Source: Duganella alba (GTDB taxonomy: Bacteria > Pseudomonadota > Gammaproteobacteria > Burkholderiales > Burkholderiaceae_D). Taken from it: a DNA stretch of 64,000 nucleotides. The position numbers and the translations under genes were made by a program. The number at the start of each line of letters is the position of its first letter. Positions within the stretch are counted from its first letter, which is position 1. Under the pieces are notes generated by a model. The model was not told the DNA's origin. It saw only the letters and a list, made by a program, of their open reading frames with translations, and ran no database searches. Where the stretch lies: the NCBI RefSeq assembly GCF_009674495.1, contig NZ_WKJN01000002.1:62001-126000 (forward strand), read 5' to 3'. Positions 27,986 to 37,831 of this stretch are shown in pieces.

Positions 27986-29229
27986 GCAGCGCGCTTCCCT
28001 TGACCCCGGCGCGCGAGCGCCTGGTGCTGTGGCTGCTGGCGCTGACGCAGTTCACCGTCATCATGGACTTCATGGTGATGATGCCGCTGGCGCCGCAGCT
28101 GATGCGCGCCTTCTCCATCGAGCCGGCCGCCGTGTCGGGCGCGGTGTCGGCCTACGCCTGGTGCGCCGGCATTTCCGGCCTGGCCGCCGCCATGTACATC
28201 GACCGCTTCGACCGCAAGAAGCTGCTGCTGGTCGTGTTCGCGCTGTTCACGCTGTCCAACCTGGCCTGCGCGGCGGCGCCGAACTTCCACGTGCTGGTGC
28301 TGTCGCGTGCCTTTGCCGGCCTGAGCGGCGGCATTCTGGGCGCCATCGTCATGGCCATCATCGGCGACCTGATTCCGGCCAACCGCCGTGGCGCCGCCAC
28401 CGGTGTGGTGATGACCTCGTTCAGCATCGCCTCGGTGGCCGGTGTGCCGACCGGCGTGATGCTGGCCGCGCACTACGGCTGGGCGTCGCCGTTCTACATC
28501 CTGGTGCTGTGCTCGCTGCCTATCCTGATATTGGCCGCACGCGTCTTGCCGGCGCTGGACAGCCACTTGCCGAACCGCGCGCCGCTGTCGGCCACGGTGC
28601 CCAACCTGATCGCGCTGTACAAGAAGCCCATGCACCTGAAGGCTTTCCTGCTGTCGGTCATCAACATGATGACGGGCATGATGGTGATTCCCTTCATCTC
28701 GCCTGTGCTGGTCAGCAATGTCGGCCTGGAGCCGGCCCAGATCACCTATGTGTACCTGGCCGGCGGCATCGCCACCTTCTTCACCGCGCGCATGATCGGC
28801 AAGTGGTCGGACCGTTACGGCGCGCAGAAGGTGTACCGCATCGTCTCGCTGCTGTTCATCCTGCCGGTGCTGTTCATCACCCACATGCCGGTGATACCGC
28901 TGGTGGGCGTGATGCTGTTCTTCCCGTTCTTCATGGTGCTGGCGTCGGGCCGCAATATCCCGATGCAGGCGCTGATGACGACGGTGCCGGAACCGACGCG
29001 GCGCGGCGCCTTCCTCAGCGCCAACGCGGCGATCCAGCAGGTGGGCACCGGTGTCGGCGCCTTGCTGGGCGGGCTGACCTTGCATACGGAAGCGTCCGGC
29101 CACATTGCCGGTTACGGCCTGAATGGCTGGATCGCGGCCGGGCTGGCCATCCTGACGGTATTGTGGGTAGGGCAGGTACGCGGCGCCGCGTCGGTGGCGG
29201 CGCCGGTGGGGGAAGTGAAAGCGGCTTAG
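27982..29229 (+). CDS. MFS transporter, DHA1-type drug/solute exporter
   Basis: 415 residues with 12 hydrophobic segments. The motif MYIDRFDRKKLLLVVFALF between segments 2 and 3 and GVPTGVMLAAHYGW in segment 5 fit the 12-TMS drug:proton antiporter group. Its start overlaps the padR stop, so it is likely the repressor's main target. The His-rich repressor suggests that metal or metal-chelate stress controls it, but the exported solute is unknown. Confidence 0.82.
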   Translation: MSSALPLTPARERLVLWLLALTQFTVIMDFMVMMPLAPQLMRAFSIEPAAVSGAVSAYAWCAGISGLAAAMYIDRFDRKKLLLVVFALFTLSNLACAAAPNFHVLVLSRAFAGLSGGILGAIVMAIIGDLIPANRRGAATGVVMTSFSIASVAGVPTGVMLAAHYGWASPFYILVLCSLPILILAARVLPALDSHLPNRAPLSATVPNLIALYKKPMHLKAFLLSVINMMTGMMVIPFISPVLVSNVGLEPAQITYVYLAGGIATFFTARMIGKWSDRYGAQKVYRIVSLLFILPVLFITHMPVIPLVGVMLFFPFFMVLASGRNIPMQALMTTVPEPTRRGAFLSANAAIQQVGTGVGALLGGLTLHTEASGHIAGYGLNGWIAAGLAILTVLWVGQVRGAASVAAPVGEVKAA

Positions 29230-29236
29230 CTTTTAC

Positions 29237-29821
29237 TTAGTTGCTGCTGTCGATGCTGGTGCGCTTGGACGGATGCTTCTCGCGCCGCCAGCGCGCCAGG
29301 CTGATGACTTCGTCGCTGCTGGCGTCTTCCACCAGGATCTCGTCATCGCTGGACGACACCAGGAAGCTTTCCCAGCGTAGCGCCGACTCGGCGCTGTTTT
29401 CCACAAAGCTGAACTGCCAGTAGTTCTTGCCGTTCAGCTTGCGCGGCACCGGATCGTATTCCAGCAGGCCGCCGTGCGCCTTGCCGTTGGAATTCTTCTC
29501 GATCAGGGCCGACCAGGCTTGCAGCTCCGGCAGGCTCATCAGCGCAGCAGCGCCTTGTTCCTTGGTGCGGATGGCTGGCGGCTCGCCGGGCGGCGGCGGG
29601 TCCTTGATGTCGGCCGGCTTGCGCGGAACGGCGGCCGGGGCCGGCTTCACCGCGCTGGCGGCGCTGCTGGCGCTGGCGGACGGCGTCACCGGCACCTTGA
29701 CCTGCACCTGCGATTCGGCCGATGGCGCGCTGGCGAACCAGGCGGCCAGGCCCAGCGCGACGACCGTCGTGGCGACGCCGGCGACGACCAGTTTGCGGGA
29801 AGACTGCTTGCTTAATTCCAT
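29237..29821 (-). CDS. membrane-anchored hypothetical protein
   Basis: 194 residues. A basic N-terminus (MELSKQSSRK), one hydrophobic segment (LVVAGVATTVVALGLAAWFA) and an Ala/Pro/Ser-rich linker lead to a C-terminal region of about 110 residues with aromatic and acidic stretches (LNGKNYWQFSFVENSAESALRWESFLV). It is probably anchored in the inner membrane with the C-terminus in the periplasm. I recognise no family. It is convergent with the MFS gene, 7 bases apart. Confidence 0.6.
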   Translation of the reverse strand: MELSKQSSRKLVVAGVATTVVALGLAAWFASAPSAESQVQVKVPVTPSASASSAASAVKPAPAAVPRKPADIKDPPPPGEPPAIRTKEQGAAALMSLPELQAWSALIEKNSNGKAHGGLLEYDPVPRKLNGKNYWQFSFVENSAESALRWESFLVSSSDDEILVEDASSDEVISLARWRREKHPSKRTSIDSSN

Positions 29822-29876
29822 GTGGGATTCAGAAGACTGATTTTATAGTCGGCCATACTAAACTAAAGGCATCTTA

Positions 29877-29899
29877 GGGGCAACTTTTGCCCCTTTTTT
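29877..29899 (+). terminator. intrinsic terminator with no obvious upstream gene on its strand
   Basis: Stem GGGGCAA / TTGCCCC with a 3-base loop, then six Ts. It points rightward and lies between two divergent genes (29821 minus, 30037 plus). The nearest plus-strand gene ends 650 bases upstream. Confidence 0.75.
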
Positions 29900-30036
29900 A
29901 CGCGATCTTCGTGGTCTTCCTGTCATGCTTTCGTGGTGTGCCTATATTATTTTGGTATTAATCCGGCGAGATAATTTATTGGCTGTTGACGGCGGTTTTC
30001 CGTACCATCGTCGCAGCATCAGTAAAGGATACGCCT

Positions 30037-30930
30037 GTGAACAAGAATATTTTGGGGATCGACTGGGGCACCAGCAACCGTCGCGCTTATTTGATCGCCC
30101 CGTCCGGCGCCTGCCTGGCCGAACACGAAGACGGCCAGGGCATGCTGGCGGTCGGCAGCCGCGACCAATTCGGCGCCTCGCTGACCGGGGTGCTGGAGGC
30201 GATGCAGTTGTCGGCCGACACGCCGGTCATCATGTCCGGCATGGTGGGCAGCGCCTCGGGCTGGCAGGAAGTCGATTACCTCGACGCCTCCGTGCCGCTG
30301 GAACAGTTGCCGCAGTACCTGGCCGCCGTCACCGACCCGGCCTGGCGCGGCCGCGCCCATATCGTTCCCGGCTATGTCTACCGCAACGGCGCCTCGGCCG
30401 ACGTGATGCGCGGCGAGGAAACACAGCTGCTGGGCGCCATCGCGCTGGGCCAGCGCAACGGCTGGATCGTGCTGCCGGGCACCCACAGCAAGTGGGTGCT
30501 GCTGCGCGACGGCGTGATCGTATCCTTCGCCACCTATATGACCGGCGAACTGTTCGCCATGCTGTCCAAAGGCGGCACCCTGTCGTCGATGATGAACGGC
30601 GACACCAGCGACGCCGCCGGCTTTGCCACCGGCCTGACGCAGGCGGCGCGCAACGAGCCGCTGTCGAATTCGCTGTTCCGCGTGCGCGCCGGCGTGGTGT
30701 CGCGCTCGGCGCCGGCGCAGCAGGCGGCGGCCACCGTCAGCGGCCTGCTGATCGGCGCCGAGTTCGCCGCCGCCGCCCGTGCGGCCGAAGGGCAGGGCAT
30801 CACCGTCATCGGCTCGCCGGCATTGGCCGCGCGCTATGCGCTGGCCGCCGAACATTTCGGCTTGCACTGCAAGGTGCTGGACCCACATGCGGTGTACTGC
30901 ACCGCGATTTCCCAATTCATCAAGGCCTGA
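30037..30930 (+). CDS. dgoK: 2-dehydro-3-deoxygalactonokinase
   Basis: 297 residues. Phosphorylates 2-keto-3-deoxy-galactonate at position 6 in the De Ley-Doudoroff pathway. The N-terminal phosphate loop is GIDWGTSNRRAYLI; VLPGTHSKWVLLRDGVIVSFATYMTGELF and GLLIGAEF are DgoK hallmarks. A GTG start at 30037 is set by AAGGA seven bases upstream; the 17 codons before it in frame do not resemble the family. First gene of dgoK-dgoA-SMP30, with a 2-base gap to dgoA. Confidence 0.9.
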   Translation: MNKNILGIDWGTSNRRAYLIAPSGACLAEHEDGQGMLAVGSRDQFGASLTGVLEAMQLSADTPVIMSGMVGSASGWQEVDYLDASVPLEQLPQYLAAVTDPAWRGRAHIVPGYVYRNGASADVMRGEETQLLGAIALGQRNGWIVLPGTHSKWVLLRDGVIVSFATYMTGELFAMLSKGGTLSSMMNGDTSDAAGFATGLTQAARNEPLSNSLFRVRAGVVSRSAPAQQAAATVSGLLIGAEFAAAARAAEGQGITVIGSPALAARYALAAEHFGLHCKVLDPHAVYCTAISQFIKA

Positions 30931-30932
30931 TC

Positions 30933-31556
30933 ATGACTACGCTTTCCCATCCCACCACGCCACTGGTCGCCATCCTGCGCGGCCTGAATCCCGCCGAAGC
31001 GGTCGATGTCGCCAAGGTGCTGCACGCGGCCGGCTTCCGCGCGCTGGAAGTGCCGCTGAACCGTCCGGGCGCGATCGAGGCGATCGCCTCCATCGTCAAG
31101 CTGGACCTGGCGGACACGCTGGTCGGCGGCGGCACCATGCTCAACGTCGAGCATGTGGAAGCGGTGCATGCGGCCGGTGGCCGTCTGCTGGTATCGCCGA
31201 ACTGCGTGCCGGCCGTGATCCGCCGCGCCGCCGACCTCGGCATGTACTGCGCGCCCGGCGTGGCCACGCCGACCGAAGCGTTTGCCGCGCTGGACGCCGG
31301 CGCCCATGCGCTGAAGATTTTCCCGGCCGAATCGGTCGGCCATCGCGGCATCAAGGCGCTGAAGAGCGTGCTGCCGGCCGGTACGCCGGTGTGGCCGGTG
31401 GGTGGCGTGTCGCCGGAAACGATGGCCGACTGGGTCAAGGCCGGCGCCACCGGTTTCGGCATCGGCGGCGCGCTGTACACGCCGGGCGTCACACTGGAAC
31501 AATTGGCCGAACGCGCGGCCAGCTTCGTCAACACCTGGCGCGCTTTGGCCGTATGA
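30933..31556 (+). CDS. dgoA: 2-dehydro-3-deoxy-6-phosphogalactonate aldolase
   Basis: 207 residues, a class I KDPG/KDPGal aldolase barrel. The Schiff-base lysine is Lys128 in HALKIFPAE; PLVAILRGL at the start and FGIGGALYTPG at the end are typical of DgoA. It cleaves KDPGal to pyruvate and glyceraldehyde 3-phosphate. It follows dgoK by 2 bases and precedes a lactonase-like gene by 33 bases, so the substrate assignment (galactonate rather than gluconate) rests on context. Confidence 0.9.
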   Translation: MTTLSHPTTPLVAILRGLNPAEAVDVAKVLHAAGFRALEVPLNRPGAIEAIASIVKLDLADTLVGGGTMLNVEHVEAVHAAGGRLLVSPNCVPAVIRRAADLGMYCAPGVATPTEAFAALDAGAHALKIFPAESVGHRGIKALKSVLPAGTPVWPVGGVSPETMADWVKAGATGFGIGGALYTPGVTLEQLAERAASFVNTWRALAV

Positions 31557-31589
31557 TGGCGGCTGTCTAAACATTACGGAATCGAACTG

Positions 31590-32471
31590 ATGAGCAAGCA
31601 TGACGTGCAATGCCTGTGGGATGTGGGCGCGCAACTGGGCGAAGGCCCGCTGTGGGTGGCCGAGCAGAACCGCCTGTACTTTGTCGACCTGAAGAACCAG
31701 ACCTTGCATGCGGTGGACGCCGGCGGCGGCGAGCGCCGCAGCTGGGCCATGCCGGACTACATCTGCTGGCTGATCGCGCGCCGCGACGGCGACGGCTTCA
31801 TGGCCGGCCTGCGCGACGGCATCGCCCGTGTGTGGCTGGAGCCGGAGCTGCGCATCGAATACCTGCACCGTCCATTCCCGGCCGACAGCGGCCTGCGCAT
31901 GAACGACGCCAAGGTCGACAGCGCCGGCCGCATCTGGGCCGGCTCGATGCACAACACCGATTACGCGCAGGCCATCGGCACCTTGTTCCGTCTGGATACC
32001 GACCACCAATTGCATGCGCTGGAGAACGACTACCACATCTGCAACGGCCCGACCTTCAGCCTGGATGGCGCCACCATGTACCACACCGACAGCTATGAAG
32101 GCCGTACCTACGCCTATCCGCTGGCCGCCGACGGCACGCTGGGCGAGCCGCGCGTGTGGCGCCAGTTCGGCGAAGGCGAAGGTTCGCCGGACGGCATGAC
32201 GGTCGACAGCGAAGGTTGCGTGTGGATCGCCCAATGGGGCGGCAGCCGCGTCTGCCGTTACTCGGCCGAGGGCGAACTGCTGGAAACCATCGCCGTGCCG
32301 GTGCGCAATCCGGCCTCCTGCACCTTTGGCGGCGACGACCTGAAAACGCTGTTCATCACCACCGCCAGCGAGGACAACACGCCTGAACAATTGGCAGCCC
32401 ATCCGCAGACCGGCGCCGTGTTCGCCGTGCGCGTCAACGTGGCCGGTATCCCGGCCGCCCGATTCGGCTGA
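31590..32471 (+). CDS. SMP-30/gluconolactonase-family lactonase, probably D-galactonolactonase
   Basis: 293 residues, six-bladed propeller. The metal ligands are in place: Glu18 (LGEGPLW), Asn152 (CNGPTFS) and Asp201 (SPDGMTVD). It would hydrolyse the lactone made by a galactose dehydrogenase to galactonate for DgoD. Third gene of the dgoK-dgoA unit. A 7-bp hairpin (32483-32507) follows but has no T-tract. Gluconolactone or arabinonolactone are other possible substrates. Confidence 0.85.
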   Translation: MSKHDVQCLWDVGAQLGEGPLWVAEQNRLYFVDLKNQTLHAVDAGGGERRSWAMPDYICWLIARRDGDGFMAGLRDGIARVWLEPELRIEYLHRPFPADSGLRMNDAKVDSAGRIWAGSMHNTDYAQAIGTLFRLDTDHQLHALENDYHICNGPTFSLDGATMYHTDSYEGRTYAYPLAADGTLGEPRVWRQFGEGEGSPDGMTVDSEGCVWIAQWGGSRVCRYSAEGELLETIAVPVRNPASCTFGGDDLKTLFITTASEDNTPEQLAAHPQTGAVFAVRVNVAGIPAARFG

Positions 32472-32557
32472 TCTTGCGTGCGACGCGCCGGCCTTCCGCT
32501 GGCGCGTGTCGAAGCTTGGTAAAATGCAGGCCTTCATCCCAGCCTTAAGCCATTCCC

Positions 32558-32980
32558 ATGCAAAACCACGCCGTTAAATATCTGCACCTTACTCCCGACA
32601 GCGAATTGCCCGCGCTGGAAGGACTGCGCCAGTTCAAGGCGATCATTGCCGTGGAGGCGGATGTGCATGAGAGCATGATGTGGGACGTCAGCCGCTGGCT
32701 GGTCGAGTCCGGCTGTCTGTATGCCCTGTCGTGGGGCAAGGAGAGTGTGGCGTGGCAGGAAGCGATCGACGATGCCTTCCTGGAAGCCACCGACTACGAG
32801 GACATGCCCGAGCAGCGCGCGCTGATCTCGACGTCGCACGAGGATGACGACCTGGAGGAAGTGTTCTGGTTCGCCAAGCACCGCGCTTCGCATCCGGCCG
32901 ACCTGCAGGAAACGCTGATCGTCCACATTGCCGATGCGCCGCGCCGTGAAGAACTCGAAGCCCAGTACCACGACGCCTGA
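32558..32980 (+). CDS. conserved hypothetical protein, 140 aa
   Basis: Acidic, probably cytosolic protein with no signal peptide or membrane segment. It starts YLHLTPDSELPALEGLRQFKAIIAVEA and has patches SGCLYALSWGKE.AWQEAIDDA and LEEVFWFAKHRASHP. It resembles a group of small uncharacterised bacterial proteins of the same length (I think DUF7684, not verified). TAAAAT at 32520-32525 may be its -10. No function can be assigned. Confidence 0.65.
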   Translation: MQNHAVKYLHLTPDSELPALEGLRQFKAIIAVEADVHESMMWDVSRWLVESGCLYALSWGKESVAWQEAIDDAFLEATDYEDMPEQRALISTSHEDDDLEEVFWFAKHRASHPADLQETLIVHIADAPRREELEAQYHDA

Positions 32981-33042
32981 CTTGACCCGCCTCATTCGCC
33001 TCCTGCCTTCGCCGTGCTACAAGCACAGGAGGAGGTGGCGAC

Positions 33043-33528
33043 ATGAACAACAAGCGCATCTATTATTCCTGCAGCACCTGGCCGTCCTACGAGATCTGCC
33101 AACACTATTACGCCCAGCGCCACTACGCCTGGTGTGCCCCATTCTTTGACGCCGACTCGGTGCTCAGCGTCCCAAACTCCATACCGCCAAGCTCGAATCC
33201 CAGGGCCATTTACTGGCGCCTCAAAAGAGATGTAGACGCTCGTGACTTGCACTCGGCCAAAATAGCGGATGTCCGGAATGGCATCGTAAAAGGCGCGGCC
33301 GTGAAGCGCTCTGCTGGTATCATCAATCGGTCGCAGTACCTGGAAATCAAACGAATAGCCAAATCGGCTCTGCTGGCAGATTTTTCGCCGTTAATGTTTG
33401 TCATTCCATTGGAGCCTGTTGCCAACAGGGTGAGGCTGGTTGACGTCAGGGAGCGGGCCAGCCTCTTATCTGAAGAGTACATCATCAGAGATTTACCAAG
33501 GCGTCTCTTTGATGCGATTGAACTGTAA
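33043..33528 (+). CDS. hypothetical protein, 161 aa (first of an unknown pair)
   Basis: A very strong SD (GGAGG eight bases before the ATG). The protein has no signal peptide. Notable patches are IYYSCSTWPSYEICQHYYAQRHYAWCAPFFD, SNPRAIYWRLKRDVDARDLHSAKI, and a C-terminal FSPLMFVIPLEPV..RASLLSEEYIIRDLPRRLFDAIEL. I do not recognise the family. Codon use is less GC-rich than in neighbouring genes, which hints at later arrival. The next gene starts 14 bases on and is probably co-expressed. Confidence 0.65.
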   Translation: MNNKRIYYSCSTWPSYEICQHYYAQRHYAWCAPFFDADSVLSVPNSIPPSSNPRAIYWRLKRDVDARDLHSAKIADVRNGIVKGAAVKRSAGIINRSQYLEIKRIAKSALLADFSPLMFVIPLEPVANRVRLVDVRERASLLSEEYIIRDLPRRLFDAIEL

Positions 33529-33542
33529 TCGGGGAGGATGAT

Positions 33543-33908
33543 ATGAACATACTTGCCTACGTTGAATCTGTACCTTATGACACCGCTATCGAAGGCATGT
33601 TCTATGTCAGGCGAGCTTTTGAACATGCCGCCTGGCCCAAGGCGATACGACCGGACATCTTTACCGACCATCCGGATTGCCTGCCTGGCCCGGAAAGCCG
33701 GGCGTTGACGCTGGCGATTTTGGCAGGCATCGAAGCGGAACAGCAAAAGGAAATCGATCAGCTGGACGAACAAGCGATCAGGCTCTACTCCTGCGCGATG
33801 AGCGAGGCGGCCGCCATCCTTGACGAACGCGACCCGGAATTCTATCCAGACAATGGCGAGGAATTACTGCGCCGGATGCGCGCCGAGTGGGCAGCAGGCG
33901 CCGGTTAG
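33543..33908 (+). CDS. hypothetical protein, 121 aa (second of an unknown pair)
   Basis: Acidic (many Asp/Glu), helix-rich and without signal or membrane segments. It ends in a run of charged helices (DERDPEFYPDNGEELLRRMRAEW). GGAGG lies eight bases before the ATG. No family recognised. A small basic/aromatic protein followed by a small acidic one can be a toxin-immunity or enzyme-partner pair, but nothing here proves it. Its stop overlaps the stop of the opposing MFS gene by 4 bases. Confidence 0.6.
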   Translation: MNILAYVESVPYDTAIEGMFYVRRAFEHAAWPKAIRPDIFTDHPDCLPGPESRALTLAILAGIEAEQQKEIDQLDEQAIRLYSCAMSEAAAILDERDPEFYPDNGEELLRRMRAEWAAGAG

Positions 33909-35107
33909 CCCGACAGCGCTTTCTGAACGCGCCACGATAGCGGGAGCGTGAACAGCAAAATCACCGCCAGCGACTCCAGCGCCACCGGCATCCCCATCAC
34001 ATCGCTCAAGCGCCCGAACAGCACCGGCGACAGCGCGCCCGCGCCGATGGTGCCGGTATAGAACAGGGCAAACGCATGCTCGCGCCTGCCCGGCGCCGCC
34101 AGCTCCGGCACCACGCCATACAGCACCGACGAGGTGCCGTTCAACGCCAGGCCCATCAACGGCAGCATGACCATCACGCCACTCAACGGCAACCACACCG
34201 CCGACACAATCAACAGCGAGGTCAGCGATTCGGTCACCCACACCGTCTTCATCATGCCAATGCGCGCGCCCAGATAGCCGCAGAACAGCTTGCCGAACGC
34301 GCCGCCAACAAACAGCAAGGACAGCGCAATGCCAATGCCGGCCGTGCCCGCACCCTTGCTCTTCAACAGAAACGGCAGAAAGGTGAGAAAGCCCATGCGC
34401 ACGGTGCTGTCGAGCGTGCCCGTCGCCAGCAGGGCGCGCAGACCGCTGACCGAGCCGTTGCCGCTGCCAGCCTTTGCCGCCCGCTCCGCATGCGCCGGCG
34501 CGCTGGCGGACGAAGGTATCAGCCACCACAACAGCAAGGCCGCAGCCAGGCCAAGCAAGCCGATCAAGGTCACGCTGGTCTGCCAGCTGACCACCACCAG
34601 CAGCAAGCCGATGGCGCCTGGTATCAAGGTCTTGCCGATATCACCGGCAAAGTTATATTGCGACAGCGCTTCCTTGACGTTGCCGCCATGCTCATACGCA
34701 TCCGTCACCAGCGACGAGGCCAGCGGATGCTGCGTGCTGGCCCCAAGGCCGCCGAGCATCAACGCCACCAGCAGCGTCGCCAGTCCGCCAGCCTGGCCTG
34801 CGATCAGATACGCCACGCCAGCCAGCGCCGTGCCGCCGATCAGCATGCGCTCGCGTCCCCAGCGCCGCGCCAGACGGCTGGCCAGCAGCTGAAAGCCCGC
34901 CAGCACGCCGGAATACGACGCGCGCAGCAAGCCGATCATCGCGTAGCTGATGGCGAACTGCGTCTGCCAGATCGGCAGCAACACATAAATGAGATCGGTG
35001 AGGCCGTCGTGCACCGCATGTGCCGTGCTGGCGGCAAACAGCGAGCGCCGGCGGCGGGACTTGGCAGCGTGGTCCGCAGCCAGGGCGATGGACGGCTGCG
35101 TGGCCAT
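33905..35107 (-). CDS. MFS transporter, fosmidomycin-resistance (Fsr)-like
   Basis: 400 residues, 12 hydrophobic segments. AHAVHDGLTDLIYVLLPIWQTQFAISYAMIGLLRASYSG and GLGASTQHPLASSLVTDAY resemble the Fsr/YnfM-type exporters. Its ATG shares one base with the stop of the upstream cupin gene (TAATG), so the two are translationally coupled. An exporter role is inferred; the substrate is unknown. Confidence 0.8.
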   Translation of the reverse strand: MATQPSIALAADHAAKSRRRRSLFAASTAHAVHDGLTDLIYVLLPIWQTQFAISYAMIGLLRASYSGVLAGFQLLASRLARRWGRERMLIGGTALAGVAYLIAGQAGGLATLLVALMLGGLGASTQHPLASSLVTDAYEHGGNVKEALSQYNFAGDIGKTLIPGAIGLLLVVVSWQTSVTLIGLLGLAAALLLWWLIPSSASAPAHAERAAKAGSGNGSVSGLRALLATGTLDSTVRMGFLTFLPFLLKSKGAGTAGIGIALSLLFVGGAFGKLFCGYLGARIGMMKTVWVTESLTSLLIVSAVWLPLSGVMVMLPLMGLALNGTSSVLYGVVPELAAPGRREHAFALFYTGTIGAGALSPVLFGRLSDVMGMPVALESLAVILLFTLPLSWRVQKALSG

Positions 35108-35544
35108 TATTTCGGCGCGCCTGCGGGCGCGGTGGTCAGCACATCATCGTCGCTGCTCCAGGCCGGCGAGGTGATGGCATAGAACTCCAGCGGCACACCC
35201 TTGCTGGCGCGGATCGAACGCACGGTGGCGGGCTGGATGACGATGTAGGAACCGGCGCGCACCGGCTGCACCTTGCTGCCGGTCCAGACCTCGCCTTCGC
35301 CGCTGAGGACGAAGAACGATTCCTCGCCCAGCTTGTTGTGACTCCAGGCGCTGGCCTTGCCCGGCTCCAGCCGGAACCAGGCGACGCTGACCTTGTCGCT
35401 GCGCGCATCAGGCGGCGCGGTCTTGCCGCTCAACTCGCGCAAGGTGACGCCGGGCGCGGCGGTAATCACCGGCAGGCTGTCGGTCTGAATCACCGACTGC
35501 GCAAAGGCCGGCGCGGAAAGAAGTAGGAGGGCAAGTAATTTCAT
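35107..35544 (-). CDS. secreted cupin-domain protein
   Basis: 145 residues with a signal peptide (MKLLALLLLSAPAFA). A single cupin barrel: EPGKASAWSHNKLGEESFFVLSGEGEVWTG carries the first metal motif with His and Glu residues, and VRAGSYIVIQPATVRSIRA the second part, in which the usual His is not evident. The upstream ATG at 35565 is unlikely because the signal peptide starts at 35544. Coupled to the Fsr-like exporter. Function unknown. Confidence 0.75.
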   Translation of the reverse strand: MKLLALLLLSAPAFAQSVIQTDSLPVITAAPGVTLRELSGKTAPPDARSDKVSVAWFRLEPGKASAWSHNKLGEESFFVLSGEGEVWTGSKVQPVRAGSYIVIQPATVRSIRASKGVPLEFYAITSPAWSSDDDVLTTAPAGAPK

Positions 35545-35563
35545 GGCCCCAAGTTTAGCAGAC

Positions 35564-35597
35564 AAAAAAAGCCCGCGTGGCCGAAGCGCACGCGGGC
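35564..35597 (-). terminator. intrinsic terminator of groESL
   Basis: Nine-base stem GCCCGCGTG / CACGCGGGC (35571-35579, 35589-35597) with a seven-base T-tract on the minus strand (35564-35570). It lies 38 bases after the groL stop. Confidence 0.85.
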
Positions 35598-35634
35598 TTT
35601 TCAGAGAGCAGGCTGCAGCAGCCGGCCGGCAATA

Positions 35635-37311
<1,677 letters not shown>

Positions 37312-37327
37312 TCAGTTCAGCCAAGAA

Positions 37328-37618
37328 TTACTTGGTGACGATCGCCATGATGTCTTCTTCGCGCATGACCATCAGTTCCTGGCCGTCGATCTTGACGGTC
37401 TGGCCGGCGTATTTGCCGAACAGGACGCGGTCGCCTACTTTGACATCCAGAGGACGTACTTTGCCGTCTTCCAGGATCTTGCCATTGCCTACCGCCAGGA
37501 CTTCGCCCTGGTCTGGTTTTTCAGCGGCCGCATCAGGGATGATCAGGCCGGACGCAGTTTTGGTTTCCTGGTCGAGGCGTTTGACGATTACGCGATCGTT
37601 CAAAGGGCGAAGGTTCAT
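37328..37618 (-). CDS. groS: co-chaperonin GroES
   Basis: 96 residues. [24 protein letters not shown], the mobile loop [22 protein letters not shown], and [29 protein letters not shown] match GroES. AAGGAG lies eight bases before the ATG at 37618. It caps the GroEL ring. First gene of groESL. Confidence 0.98.
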   Translation of the reverse strand: MNLRPLNDRVIVKRLDQETKTASGLIIPDAAAEKPDQGEVLAVGNGKILEDGKVRPLDVKVGDRVLFGKYAGQTVKIDGQELMVMREEDIMAIVTK

Positions 37619-37702
37619 ACAAAACTCCTTAATTTTTAACAATGGTACAGTTTGTTGTCAAAGCAATCAGATTGCTGCGACGGAAAGTTGGGATCGGTGT
37701 TG

Positions 37703-37729
37703 TTAGCACTCCACCGTAACGAGTGCTAA
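37703..37729. promoter_or_regulatory. CIRCE element (HrcA operator)
   Basis: A perfect match to the consensus TTAGCACTC-N9-GAGTGCTAA (37703-37711 and 37721-37729), 85 bases upstream of groS. It implies repression by HrcA, which is not encoded in the window. Confidence 0.97.
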
Positions 37730-37831
37730 TTATAGGGATGACCTTGGTGCATTTCAAGGCATGTAAGCATGAGGATGATCAAAAAAGGATAAGATTTCCA
37801 CACGGTCGGTCATCGAGACGAGGAGCGCGTT

